From an uncultured Acidimicrobiaceae bacterium (lineage in GTDB: Bacteria > Actinomycetota > Acidimicrobiia > Acidimicrobiales > Microtrichaceae), in contig CALMLJ010000192.1 of NCBI GenBank assembly GCA_937868025.1, positions 1 through 20,734 on the forward strand: 20,734 bases of DNA, read 5' to 3'. The position numbers and the translations under genes were made by a program. This document shows, piece after piece, positions 1 through 8,021 of the stretch. The notes beneath the pieces are model-generated. The model saw only the letters and a list, made by a program, of their open reading frames with translations. It did not search any database and was not told the origin of the DNA. Positions within the stretch are counted from its first letter, which is position 1, and each line of letters begins with the position of its first letter.

Positions 1-2525
1 CCGGCGCTGAACGAATTGGCCGATCCGCTGGTCGCGGAGACCACCACCGAGTCGTCGTTCAGCACGGCGAGCTGGGAATAGCCGCTGTCGCCGATGTTGA
101 TGACACCAGCGCTCCCGAACCCGGAGTCGATGTCGCCGGCGGGCGTCAGTCGGACCATCCGTGAGTCCTGCGCGCCCGGTGTCGCGAGGAGCACCACGGT
201 CCGCCCGTTGGAAGCTGCAGCCGTGCTCTTCACCACCCGGGTGCCGGCGAGTGCGCTCATGGCCGGCGCCCAACCCTGGGTGAGGACCCCGGTCGCAGAG
301 ATTCGGTCGAGGCCCGTTGTCGAGCATTCGGCAACCCCGCCGGCAGGCCCGTACGCCACGACGATCGCTCCGTCGCTGGTCGCAGTCAGCAGCGCGTCGC
401 AGTAAGACGTTGCTCCCGCCGGAAGTGTCAGTTCGGGCCAGGTCACGGTCCCACCACCGAACGTGGAGTCCGGTGACCCCGTCGTCGTGAACCGAGTCGC
501 CGAGCGAGCGGTCGGGCCGGTCTGCATGCCGAACGACAGGGTGCCGGCTGAGACGGTGACCCTGAAGAACGCCGGCCGTCCGGTCGGATCGACGGTCACC
601 GACGTCGCCAGCGGATCGACGATGAGGCCGTCACCACTGAACGATGTGTCGAGGCCGCCGGACGCAGCGAAGCGGGCGAGCACGACGCCGACCCCACGGT
701 CGCGTTCGAAGGAGACGTAGACCGACCCGTTCGGACCCGGCCAGGTCGCGCCGACGGGGAGCATCAGCGGAGCGTCGCGGAGTGCGAGCACTGAGTTCGA
801 ACCGTATCCGGACACCGCCGCGCCCTGTCCGTCGAGGCGCGCGAAGCCGTTGGCGATCAGCGGTCCGAACGAGGGATCAGTGGCCTGCACGCTCGACGAG
901 ATCAGCACGCCGCTCCCCGAGGTCATCAGGATCGGTGAGTTGAACGGGGCCATTCCGAACGTCGACGTGAGCGGACCGGCGAACACCGACGGCACGACGA
1001 CCCCGCCGATGCCGAACTGCGGATCGGGTTGGCCCGACGCCAGCAACTTGGAGATGGCGAAGTCCTCGTTGTACTGACCGCTGGGGGTGTGGACGATTCC
1101 GAACACCTCGTCGTTGGTGTTGATGGCCACCGCCGTGGCCTGGGTCCGGCCCCCGGTCTCGGGCAGCGTCGCCGCCGTCCCGTTGTGGTAGGACCCGTCA
1201 GGCGAACCCGCTGTCGTCATCCGCAGCACGGAACGGTCGGAGAACACGAGGGGACGGTTGGCGGAGTCGACCAGCAGTCGATTCGCCAAACCATTCGTGC
1301 CGGGAACGTTCGCGACACCGTCGGTGTCGAACGCCGAATCGAGGCCACTTGCCGTCAGGCGGAACACGCTCTGGACGTACGTCGATCCCGAGGGAGCGAT
1401 CGGGGTGCAACGACCGGACAGGAAGAGGAATCTCCCGACGGAGTCGAAGGCTCCGCCATACACGACGCTGCAGTGGTTCGTGGCGACCACGTTCACGTTC
1501 TTCCCGTCCGCCGAGATCATGGCGACCCGAGGGTTGATCGCGTCGACGATGGCGACGCTACCCTGCCGGCCGACCGAAACCATCTGGAACGTGGTCGTGT
1601 TGAAGTAGGCACGGCCGGCCGTGCCGTACGACGAGTCGACGACCCCGTCCGAGCTGTAGCGGGTGACGTAGATCGCCGGGACACCGATCGGGTCGAGCCC
1701 GGGCGAGAACACGTACAGATGGTTCAGCTCGTCGACAGCGATCTCGCAGCCGGAGCAACGGGAGAGGACGATGCTGCCGTTGGTGCCGAACGACGGGTCG
1801 ACCTGGCCGGAGGCCGAGATGCGTCGGAGTGTGCGCGAGTAGTTGGCGCCGCCGTTCTCGGTCAACAGGAACGTCGTTCCACCCGACGTGGTGGCCACCG
1901 ACTCGACCATCTGGGCCTGCTTCGGGAAGTCCACCCTCGCGACACCGTTCGACCCGAACGATCCGTCGAGATCGGAGCCGGGCGCCGGCACGGTCGTCGT
2001 GGTGGTCGTGCTCGTGGTCGAGGTGGTCGAGGTGGTCGCGGGTGTGGTGGTCGTGGTGGTCGTGGTGGTCGTGGTGGACGTCGTCGTCGTGCCCGGCGCT
2101 GTGGTGGTGGTCGACGGCGTCGTCGTCGTGGTGGGCGCGGCCGTCGTCGTCGGAGCAGCCGTCGTGGTGGGCGCAGCGGAGGTCGGCGGCGTGGTCACGA
2201 CCGGAGCGGTGGTGGGTGGGACGGTCGCCGGGGGAGCGGTGGCCGGCGGCTCAGTCGCTGGCGGCTCGGTCGCTGGCGGCTGCGTTGCCGGCGGCTGGGC
2301 CCGGGCGGCTTCCTCGGCCTGGATGCGGGCGAGCTCGCGCATGCCGTCGGCCTTGGAGATCAGGCGGCTCCACTTGCCCTTCTTGCACACGAGCACGTGG
2401 GTGGCGTCCTGCGCGACCGTCCCGGCCTTGCACCTCCCGCCGACCTTGCCGTTCTGGCAGGCAACGAGGGTGGTGGCGAGGAGGAGAAGGGCAGCGAGGG
2501 TGGCAAGACGGCGATGTTGTGTCAT
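1..2525 (-). CDS. Secreted lipoprotein with Thr-rich stalk and delta-60 repeats (3' end outside window)
   Basis: The frame is open from an ATG at 2525 to the left edge, about 841 codons, so the C-terminus is missing. The N-terminus is a lipoprotein signal peptide: basic MTQHRR, a hydrophobic Leu/Ala stretch and lipobox LVAC with the lipidated Cys at residue 23. A short module follows with Cys32 and Cys47 ending in VCKKGKW. Residues about 77-180 are an almost pure Pro/Ala then Thr stalk. From residue 185 on there are recurring D-x-S-F-G-x-x-G-V units (DLDGSFGSNGV, QVDPSFGTNGS, VVDSSYGTAGR, GLDSAFDTDGV, QPDPQFGIGGV, GLDTSFSGDGL, DIDSGFGSAGV). The first three are 55-57 residues apart, which matches the delta-60 repeat family (TIGR02608). 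I infer a surface-anchored, propeller-like or adhesin-type protein. Its ligand is unknown. It is divergent from the gene at 2637. Confidence 0.88.
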   Translation of the reverse strand, partial: MTQHRRLATLAALLLLATTLVACQNGKVGGRCKAGTVAQDATHVLVCKKGKWSRLISKADGMRELARIQAEEAARAQPPATQPPATEPPATEPPATAPPATVPPTTAPVVTTPPTSAAPTTTAAPTTTAAPTTTTTPSTTTTAPGTTTTSTTTTTTTTTTTPATTSTTSTTSTTTTTTVPAPGSDLDGSFGSNGVARVDFPKQAQMVESVATTSGGTTFLLTENGGANYSRTLRRISASGQVDPSFGTNGSIVLSRCSGCEIAVDELNHLYVFSPGLDPIGVPAIYVTRYSSDGVVDSSYGTAGRAYFNTTTFQMVSVGRQGSVAIVDAINPRVAMISADGKNVNVVATNHCSVVYGGAFDSVGRFLFLSGRCTPIAPSGSTYVQSVFRLTASGLDSAFDTDGVANVPGTNGLANRLLVDSANRPLVFSDRSVLRMTTAGSPDGSYHNGTAATLPETGGRTQATAVAINTNDEVFGIVHTPSGQYNEDFAISKLLASGQPDPQFGIGGVVVPSVFAGPLTSTFGMAPFNSPILMTSGSGVLISSSVQATDPSFGPLIANGFARLDGQGAAVSGYGSNSVLALRDAPLMLPVGATWPGPNGSVYVSFERDRGVGVVLARFAASGGLDTSFSGDGLIVDPLATSVTVDPTGRPAFFRVTVSAGTLSFGMQTGPTARSATRFTTTGSPDSTFGGGTVTWPELTLPAGATSYCDALLTATSDGAIVVAYGPAGGVAECSTTGLDRISATGVLTQGWAPAMSALAGTRVVKSTAAASNGRTVVLLATPGAQDSRMVRLTPAGDIDSGFGSAGVINIGDSGYSQLAVLNDDSVVVSATSGSANSFSA
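1986..2297 (-). repeat. Low-complexity Pro/Thr stalk-coding tract
   Basis: This part of the lipoprotein gene is built from near-repeats of ACC, ACG and CCG codons. It encodes PPAT units and then long Thr runs with occasional Ser, Ala and Pro. Such tracts usually form extended, O-glycosylatable stalks that hold a domain away from the membrane. They can also slip during replication, so the length may vary between strains. The antisense of the same tract produces spurious Val-, Trp- and Arg-rich reading frames on the plus strand. Confidence 0.8.
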
Positions 2526-2636
2526 TTCAATCCATTTCGAGAAATTCGAACTGCGTGAACGTAGCGATGTTCAGCGCCGAAGGGAAGCTCGACATCGACG
2601 TCATCCCCCGTTCCCGGGCGGCGGTAGATTTCGCCG
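2526..2636. promoter_or_regulatory. Divergent intergenic region
   Basis: This 111-base gap separates the lipoprotein (minus) and the F420-type reductase (plus), so it must hold both promoters. It is locally AT-richer near 2526-2550 (TTTCGAGAAATTCGAA), beside the lipoprotein start. I cannot assign convincing -35/-10 boxes or an operator. Confidence 0.35.
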
Positions 2637-3083
2637 ATGACCGACATCACCAACGACGAGAACTACGAACCGAGCCCGTGGGAGCCGGTCGCCGAGCAGG
2701 TCGAGCGATATCTCGCGACCGACGGCGCCGAAGGGTACGAGTGGATGGGCGGCCACTGCATCATCCTCACGACGACGGGTCGCCGCACCGGCAAGCTCCG
2801 CCGCACGCCGCTCATGAAGGTGAAGCACGGCGACGGCTACATCGTGATCGCCTCGCTGGGCGGTGCCCCGCAGCATCCGCAGTGGTACCTCAACATCACC
2901 GAGCACCCTGACGTCGTCATCAACGACCTGGCGGAGCGTCACGAGCTCGTCGCCCGGACGGCGTCGCCCGAGGAGAAGCGCGAGCTCTGGCCGCTCGCCG
3001 TCGCCGAGTGGCCCGATTACGACAAGTACCAGGAGAGCACCGACCGCGACATCCCGCTCGTCATCTGCGAGCCCAAGGCCTGA
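2637..3083 (+). CDS. DDN-family deazaflavin (F420)-dependent nitroreductase/quinone reductase
   Basis: The product has 148 residues, the usual size for the DDN/PF04075 split-barrel family. Members bind cofactor F420 and reduce quinones or nitro compounds at the membrane surface. The hallmark segment ILTTTGRRTGKLRRTPLM (residues 43-60) is the basic, Gly-rich stretch that holds the F420 phosphate tail. It is followed by the family-like ASLGGAPQHPQWYLNITEHPDV (72-93). There is no signal peptide. The ATG at 2637 gives the normal family N-terminus (an acidic helix leading to a YEWMGGH segment), although the Shine-Dalgarno is weak. The gene stands alone: divergent from the lipoprotein and convergent with the FAD oxidoreductase. 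F420 dependence is known for the family. The physiological substrate cannot be read from sequence. Confidence 0.88.
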   Translation: MTDITNDENYEPSPWEPVAEQVERYLATDGAEGYEWMGGHCIILTTTGRRTGKLRRTPLMKVKHGDGYIVIASLGGAPQHPQWYLNITEHPDVVINDLAERHELVARTASPEEKRELWPLAVAEWPDYDKYQESTDRDIPLVICEPKA

Positions 3084-3096
3084 CCCGCCCCGCCCG

Positions 3097-3143
3097 GTTC
3101 GTCCCGCGAAAGCGTGCAGCCTGCACCTTTCGCGGGACAGAAC
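3097..3143. terminator. Strong hairpin between convergent genes, probable bidirectional terminator
   Basis: GTTC-GTCCCGCGAAAG-(C)-GTGCAG at 3097-3119 pairs with CTGCAC-CTTTCGCGGGAC-(A)-GAAC at 3121-3143. Only one unpaired base on each arm interrupts a stem of more than 20 bp, and the loop is minimal. It starts 13 bases after one stop codon (3083) and ends 8 bases before the opposing one (3152). There is no U-tract, as is common in high-GC actinobacteria. Confidence 0.7.
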
Positions 3144-3151
3144 GAGCGGGG

Positions 3152-4504
3152 TCAGCCTCCAGAGAGCTTCGCCATCAGCCGTTCGGCCCACCGGGCCGGG
3201 CGGCCGGTGCGACCCTCCGAACGGTCGGCGACATCGGCGAGGGCGCGCCCGCCGTTGATGCCGAGCCATCGGGCCGGTTCGGGTTCCCAGCGTGGTGAAC
3301 GATGCCCGACCCACGGCAGTGCAGTGAGCGGCGTTTCGCGGCCGAGCACGAGGTCGGCGAGCGTCCGCCCGGCGAGGTTCGTCGTCGAGACCCCGTCGCC
3401 GACGTAGCCCCCGGCCCAGCCGAGCCGCGAGTGCGGATCGAACCCGACCGACGCCATCCAGTCGCGCGGAACGCCGAGCGGTCCGCCCCATCGATGCGTC
3501 ACCGCAGCGCTGCCGATCTGGGGGAACATCGAGCGCAGCGTCGCCTCGAGCAGCCCGAAGACCCGGTCGTCGAGGTCGAACGCCGGACGAGTCCTCGACC
3601 CGAAGTGGTAGGGCGCGCCCCGGCCCCCGAATGCGAACCGACCGTCGGCGGTTCGCTGGCCGTAGATGATCATGTGGCGGCCGTCGGTGAAGGTCTCCCG
3701 TTCGGTGAGCCCGATCGACGCCCACGACTCGTCGGGCAGCGGTTCGGTCGCGATCATCAGCGAGTAGAGCGGTGCGACCGTTCGCCGGTGTCCCCGCAGC
3801 GTCGGTGTGTACCCCTCGGTCGCGCGGATGACGGCACCGGCGCGGATCGACTGCCCATCGATGCACGTCACGAGTCCGGGTGCGATCGCGCCGATCCGGG
3901 TGTTCTCGACGATGCGGACGCCGCGTTGCTCGACGGCAGCGGCGAGCCCGACGGCCAGCCGGCCGGGGTGGAGTGCTGCGCAGTGCGGGGTGTACATCGC
4001 GCCGAGCACACCCGTGGCGTTCACTCGAACTCTCGCCGCATCGGCGTCGAGCCACACGTCGTCGGGCTCGGCATGCGCCCGCACCCGGTCGGTCTGGGCG
4101 GGGCTCGTCGACAACGTCAACGTCCCGCCCTTGGCGAAGTGGCAGTCGATGCCGTCGGCGGCCGCAGCGGCACCGACCTCGTCGACCGCGGCGCGCATTG
4201 CCTGGCGCTGTGCGTCGGCCGCCGCCGCACCGTGCCGGTCGGCGAGCGTGTCGTAGGCCGTGGGGAACAACGCCGAGCACCAGCCGCCGTTGCGCCCCGA
4301 CGCGCCGAACCCGCACCGTTCGGCCTCGACGACGAGGATGCGCAGGCCGGGGTCGAGCTCCGCCAGCGACCGGGCTGTCCACAGTCCCGTGAAGCCGCCG
4401 CCCACGATCACGACGTCCCACGCGTCGGCGTCGCCCGTGTGAAGACTGAGCGCGGGCCGCGGGTGATCGAGGTCGGGAATCGTCGCGTTCCAGAGCGATG
4501 TCAT
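3152..4504 (-). CDS. FAD-dependent oxidoreductase, PuuB/DadA (glycine/D-amino-acid oxidase) family
   Basis: The product has 450 residues from the ATG at 4504. The Rossmann dinucleotide-binding motif DVVIVGGGFTGLWTARSLAE lies at about residues 30-49. It is followed by the acidic strand end VVEAE and by GFGASGRNGGW (66-76), the signature of gamma-glutamylputrescine oxidase and related DAO-family enzymes (PF01266). The C-terminal half carries a typical FAD-closing Gly-rich segment (GWAGGYVGDGVSTTNLAGR). Family members oxidise an amine or amino acid to an imine with FAD and release ammonia and peroxide or pass electrons on. Because the polyamine importer is divergent from it, a polyamine or glutamyl-polyamine substrate is likely. 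A longer version starting at 4561 is possible, but its extra 19 residues look non-family. No puuA-like ligase is in the window, so the exact substrate is open. Confidence 0.85.
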   Translation of the reverse strand: MTSLWNATIPDLDHPRPALSLHTGDADAWDVVIVGGGFTGLWTARSLAELDPGLRILVVEAERCGFGASGRNGGWCSALFPTAYDTLADRHGAAAADAQRQAMRAAVDEVGAAAAADGIDCHFAKGGTLTLSTSPAQTDRVRAHAEPDDVWLDADAARVRVNATGVLGAMYTPHCAALHPGRLAVGLAAAVEQRGVRIVENTRIGAIAPGLVTCIDGQSIRAGAVIRATEGYTPTLRGHRRTVAPLYSLMIATEPLPDESWASIGLTERETFTDGRHMIIYGQRTADGRFAFGGRGAPYHFGSRTRPAFDLDDRVFGLLEATLRSMFPQIGSAAVTHRWGGPLGVPRDWMASVGFDPHSRLGWAGGYVGDGVSTTNLAGRTLADLVLGRETPLTALPWVGHRSPRWEPEPARWLGINGGRALADVADRSEGRTGRPARWAERLMAKLSGG

Positions 4505-4520
4505 AGGCAATTCGAGCCTA
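4504..4520. promoter_or_regulatory. Palindrome at the start of the FAD oxidoreductase, possible operator
   Basis: TAGGC-AATTCGA-GCCTA is a perfect 5-bp inverted repeat with a 7-base spacer. It begins at the first base of the minus-strand start codon, in the region shared with the divergent transporter operon. It could be an operator or a small leader hairpin. No regulator gene is nearby and I find no clear second copy in the window. Confidence 0.25.
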
Positions 4521-4679
4521 GATGTCGCCTTTGCTGCGAGAAACCTCTGTGAACATCTCATCTCGTCCCGGAAAATGGAACACGAATCCGAGGCATCCCC
4601 GCGATGGCGGCGCTATGTTTCGGCCACGCGTCGCTCAGGTCCGGCCACGCGGCAAGAAGATCATCGTGGAAGGGTGTCG

Positions 4680-7082
4680 ATGAGCGAGACAACCGCCGAG
4701 CCAACCGTCGTCCTGCAGAGCGTCCGAAAGGAGTTCGGTTCGTACGTCGCCGTCGAACACGCAGACTTCGCGATCAGGGCCGGCGAGTTCTTCTCACTGC
4801 TCGGCCCCTCCGGTTGTGGCAAGACGACCCTCCTCAAGATGATCGCCGGCTTCGAGCAGCCGTCTGCCGGTGCCGTCCTGCTCGAAGGCGTCGACGTCTC
4901 GTCGGTGCCGCCGCACAAGCGCAACGTCAACACGGTGTTCCAGCAGTACGCGCTGTTCCCGCACCTCTCGATCGTCGACAACGTCGCCTTCGGCCTCCGC
5001 TCGAAGAAGGTGCCGGCGACCGAGTCGCGCACGCGGTCGATGGAGATGCTCGACGTCGTCAAGCTCACCGAGTTCGCGAACCGGCGCCCCAACCAGCTGT
5101 CGGGCGGCCAGCAGCAGCGGGTCGCCCTGGCCCGAGCGCTCGTCAACCTGCCGGCGGCACTGTTGCTCGACGAGCCCCTCGCCGCGCTCGACCTCAAGCT
5201 CCGCGAGGCGATGCAGATCGAGCTGAAGCGGATCCAGCGCGACGTCGGCATCACCTTCGTGTTCGTCACCCACGATCAAGGTGAGGCGCTCACGATGAGC
5301 GATCGCATCGCCGTCATGAGCCGTGGTCGCGTCGAGCAGATCGGCACCCCTTCGGAGATCTACGACCGACCCGAGACGATCTTCGTCGCCGGCTTCATCG
5401 GTTCCGCCAACCTCCTGCCGGGCAAGGTCAGCGCCCCCCTCAAGGTCCAGTTGGCGGTCGGCCCGACCATCGACGTCCCGTTGCTCCCCTCCGGGGCGAC
5501 CGGCAGCGGTGAGGACGTCACCGTCATGCTGCGTCCCGAGCGGCTCACGCCCACCGTGGACACCGTGGCGGGCCGCTCGGTCACGGGTCGCATCGACGAC
5601 GTCATCTACCAGGGTTCCGAGACGCTCCTCATCGTCCACCTCGAGGACGAGACCGAGGTGCTGGTCACCATCGATCCCGACCACGCCACGGCCGCCACGA
5701 AGGTCGGCAACCAAGTCACGCTCACGTGGTCGCCCGATGCTCCGTTCGTCATGCCGGGGCGCACCGCCATCGTGGGCGCCACCGGTACCGACTTCAACGA
5801 GGTCGAGGCCACGATGGCCGGCGATCTCGACGCCGACGACGACGTCGAGGGCGGCGAGGGCCACCCGAACGCCGCTCCGCCCGCCACGCCCGAGAAGCTG
5901 CGCAACGAAGGGCGCCGCAAGCTGTTGATCGGGAGCGGTGTGGCGATCGTCGCCGGTCTCGGCGCCGTCGGGCTGTCCAACGTGGGCAGCAACGAGGGCG
6001 GCTCGAGCGGGACGTCCAGCTCGAGCGGTGGAGCCGCAGGAGGCGGGCTGGGGCAGGGCGACACCGACCTCAACATCATCAACTGGACCGAGTACATCGA
6101 CCCGACGGCCGATGGCGAGTCCGGCACGATCGATCTGTTCTCCAAGGAGTTCAACGTCAAGACGAACTACTCCGAGACCTGGAACGACAACAACGCCAGC
6201 TACGGCACCGAGTTCGTCGCCTATCTCGAGGGCGGGAACTCCACGCCGTGGGACATCGCGATGCCCACCTACTGGATGGCCGCCCGCATCAAGAGCAAGG
6301 ACTGGCTCGCGCCGCTGCCGTTCAACCTGATCCCCAATTACGTCAACCTCGACGAGCAGTACCTGAACACCGAATGGGATCCGGGGAGCAAGTTCAACCT
6401 GCCGTGGCAGGCCGGCGTGACGGGCATCGCCTACAACATCGCCGAGACAGGGCGCGAACTCACGAGTGTCGCCGATCTCTTCGCCCCCGACCTCAAGGGC
6501 CGGGTCGGGTTCTTCACCGAGATGCGCGACACCCTCGGCCTGGTGATGCTCGAGATGGGCAACGATCCACGCAAGCCCACCGAGGACACCATCAACGCGG
6601 CGCTCGATCGCATCGAGCAGGCCAAGAACGACGGCCAGATCCGCAGGTTCACCGGCAACGACTACCTGCAGGACATCCAGAACGGCAACTTCGCGGCGTG
6701 CATCGCGTGGTCAGGCGACATCGCGCAGGCCTCGAACCCCGACGTGAAGTTCGTGTTCCCCGAAGAGGGTGCGATGAACTGGTTCGACACGATGGTGATC
6801 CCGATCGGCGCTCCCAACGGTGTCGCTGCGGCGGAGTTCATGAACTACGTGTACGACCCGGTCAACGCCGCGAAGATCACCTCCTACGTGCAGTACATCT
6901 CCCCGGTCAAGGGGGTGAGGGAGGAGCTCGAGAAGTTGGGTGGTGACGCCGCCGCCCTCGCCGAGAACCCGCTCCTGTTCCCGGGTGACGAGGAGAAGGC
7001 CCGCATGTACATCTTCGGTGACATGCCCGAGGCCCTCGACGAGTCGGTCACGGACCGCTTCACCACCATGACCGGCGCCTGA
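4680..7082 (+). CDS. PotA-PotD fusion: polyamine ABC importer ATPase joined to its substrate-binding protein
   Basis: One uninterrupted 800-residue frame. Residues 1 to about 378 form a complete PotA-type ATPase: Walker A GPSGCGKTT (42-50), a Q-loop in VFQQYALFPHLS, signature LSGGQQQR (about 140), Walker B LLLDEP (about 161), switch His in THDQGEA, and a C-terminal TOBE-like domain. An acidic linker (DLDADDDVEGGEG) leads to RR at 412-413 and a hydrophobic stretch (415-433) without a lipobox Cys, then a Ser/Gly spacer. From about residue 461 there is a complete PotD-type binding protein (LNIINWTEYIDP). I infer a cytoplasmic ATPase, one membrane helix and an external binding domain. The start at 4680 has GGAAGG upstream; an ORF start at 4575 would add 35 non-family residues. 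potB follows 29 bases later. An internal start at 5814 could also make PotD separately. Confidence 0.9.
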   Translation: MSETTAEPTVVLQSVRKEFGSYVAVEHADFAIRAGEFFSLLGPSGCGKTTLLKMIAGFEQPSAGAVLLEGVDVSSVPPHKRNVNTVFQQYALFPHLSIVDNVAFGLRSKKVPATESRTRSMEMLDVVKLTEFANRRPNQLSGGQQQRVALARALVNLPAALLLDEPLAALDLKLREAMQIELKRIQRDVGITFVFVTHDQGEALTMSDRIAVMSRGRVEQIGTPSEIYDRPETIFVAGFIGSANLLPGKVSAPLKVQLAVGPTIDVPLLPSGATGSGEDVTVMLRPERLTPTVDTVAGRSVTGRIDDVIYQGSETLLIVHLEDETEVLVTIDPDHATAATKVGNQVTLTWSPDAPFVMPGRTAIVGATGTDFNEVEATMAGDLDADDDVEGGEGHPNAAPPATPEKLRNEGRRKLLIGSGVAIVAGLGAVGLSNVGSNEGGSSGTSSSSGGAAGGGLGQGDTDLNIINWTEYIDPTADGESGTIDLFSKEFNVKTNYSETWNDNNASYGTEFVAYLEGGNSTPWDIAMPTYWMAARIKSKDWLAPLPFNLIPNYVNLDEQYLNTEWDPGSKFNLPWQAGVTGIAYNIAETGRELTSVADLFAPDLKGRVGFFTEMRDTLGLVMLEMGNDPRKPTEDTINAALDRIEQAKNDGQIRRFTGNDYLQDIQNGNFAACIAWSGDIAQASNPDVKFVFPEEGAMNWFDTMVIPIGAPNGVAAAEFMNYVYDPVNAAKITSYVQYISPVKGVREELEKLGGDAAALAENPLLFPGDEEKARMYIFGDMPEALDESVTDRFTTMTGA
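5805..5816 (+). promoter_or_regulatory. Possible internal ribosome binding site and start for a separate PotD
   Basis: GAGG at 5805-5808 sits five bases before an in-frame ATG (5814), exactly between the ATPase and the binding-protein parts. Starting here would give a 422-residue protein with an RR-containing signal-like N-terminus, a normal size for PotD. The motif is weak and could be chance in GC-rich coding DNA. Confidence 0.3.
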
Positions 7083-7111
7083 GCCGCTCCCACGATCGAG
7101 GAAGGAACCAC

Positions 7112-8011
7112 ATGGCGAACGACGGCGACGACAGAACCCTCAAGAAAGCCAAATGGGCGCCCTACCTCCTGTCGTTCCCCGGGATGCTCTGCATCTATCT
7201 GTTCTTCGTGGTGCCGCTCGTGACCCTCACGAAGATCGCCTTGTCGATCCGACAGGAACGGGGGTCGAGCAAGGTCGACTTCGACTGGCAGTGGGGCAAC
7301 TTCTCGAAGGCGTTCACCGACTTCGGTGACCAGTTCTGGCGGGCGCTGCTCTACGCTGCGATCGCGACCGTGATCTGCGTCCTGCTGGCGTACCCGCTGG
7401 CGTACTTCATCGCCTTCAAGACCGGTCGTTGGCAGAACCTGATGCTGGGCCTGGTCATGGTGCCGTTCTTCACGAGCTTCCTCCTGCGCACCATCGCCTG
7501 GCAGTCGCTCTTCGCCGACAACGGTCCGATACTGGGCGTCGCCCGCTCCCTACATGTCACCGGCATCTTGGACTTCCTGCAGATCACCACCGACGGCAAG
7601 ATCATGAACACGTCGTCCGCGGTCATCGGCGGGCTCGTCTACAACTTCCTGCCGTTCGCGTTGCTGCCCATCTACGTGAGTCTCGAGAAGATCCCGACGA
7701 ACCTCTTCGACGCCGCGAACGATCTGTACTCGCCGTTCGGGAGCACGTTCCGGCGGGTGATCTTCCCGCTGTCGGTGCCCGGAGTCTTCGCCGGCACCTT
7801 GCTCACCTTCATCCCGGCATCCGGCGACTTCATCAACGCCCACCTGTTGGGCGATGTCCAGAAGCCGGTGATCGGCGGCGTGATCCAGGGGCGGTTCCTG
7901 CAGGCGGGCGACTATCCGACCGCCGCGGCCATCAGCCTGGTGCTGATGTTGGTGATCACCGCCGCAGTGTTGATCTACGCCCGGTTCCTCGGGACCGACG
8001 ACCTGGTGTGA
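7112..8011 (+). CDS. potB: Polyamine ABC transporter permease PotB
   Basis: The product has 299 residues with about six hydrophobic membrane segments, starting with YLLSFPGMLCIYLFFVVPLVTL. This is the classic N-terminus of PotB/PotH permeases (BPD_transp_1, PF00528). The cytoplasmic EAA-type loop that docks onto the ATPase is seen as DAANDLYSPFGSTFRRVIFPLSVPGV (about residues 206-231). The ATG at 7112 follows a good GAGGAAGG site. The gene lies between the ATPase/binding-protein fusion and potC, with short gaps (29 and 10 bases), so the three genes form one operon. Together with PotC it forms the membrane channel for putrescine or spermidine. The exact polyamine specificity is set by the binding protein and cannot be read here. 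Confidence 0.93.
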   Translation: MANDGDDRTLKKAKWAPYLLSFPGMLCIYLFFVVPLVTLTKIALSIRQERGSSKVDFDWQWGNFSKAFTDFGDQFWRALLYAAIATVICVLLAYPLAYFIAFKTGRWQNLMLGLVMVPFFTSFLLRTIAWQSLFADNGPILGVARSLHVTGILDFLQITTDGKIMNTSSAVIGGLVYNFLPFALLPIYVSLEKIPTNLFDAANDLYSPFGSTFRRVIFPLSVPGVFAGTLLTFIPASGDFINAHLLGDVQKPVIGGVIQGRFLQAGDYPTAAAISLVLMLVITAAVLIYARFLGTDDLV

Positions 8012-8021
8012 GGAGGCAACC

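Noticed and set aside
1029..2558. Long plus-strand ORF (509 codons), very rich in Arg and Gly
   Set aside because: It is the antisense of the delta-60 lipoprotein gene. Its Gly/Arg-rich middle is just the reverse of the Thr codon tract, and no protein family is visible.
1843..2640. Plus-strand ORF with long Val runs that look like membrane segments
   Set aside because: The Val runs are the complement of ACC/ACG Thr codons in the lipoprotein stalk. The minus-strand frame has a signal peptide, a lipobox and real repeats.
3302..4552. 416-codon plus-strand ORF
   Set aside because: Antisense to the FAD oxidoreductase, which has clear Rossmann and family motifs. The antisense product has none.
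4575..4679. N-terminal extension of the PotA-PotD fusion starting at 4575
   Set aside because: The extra 35 residues are not family-like and there is no ribosome site. The ATG at 4680 has GGAAGG upstream and gives the normal PotA start.
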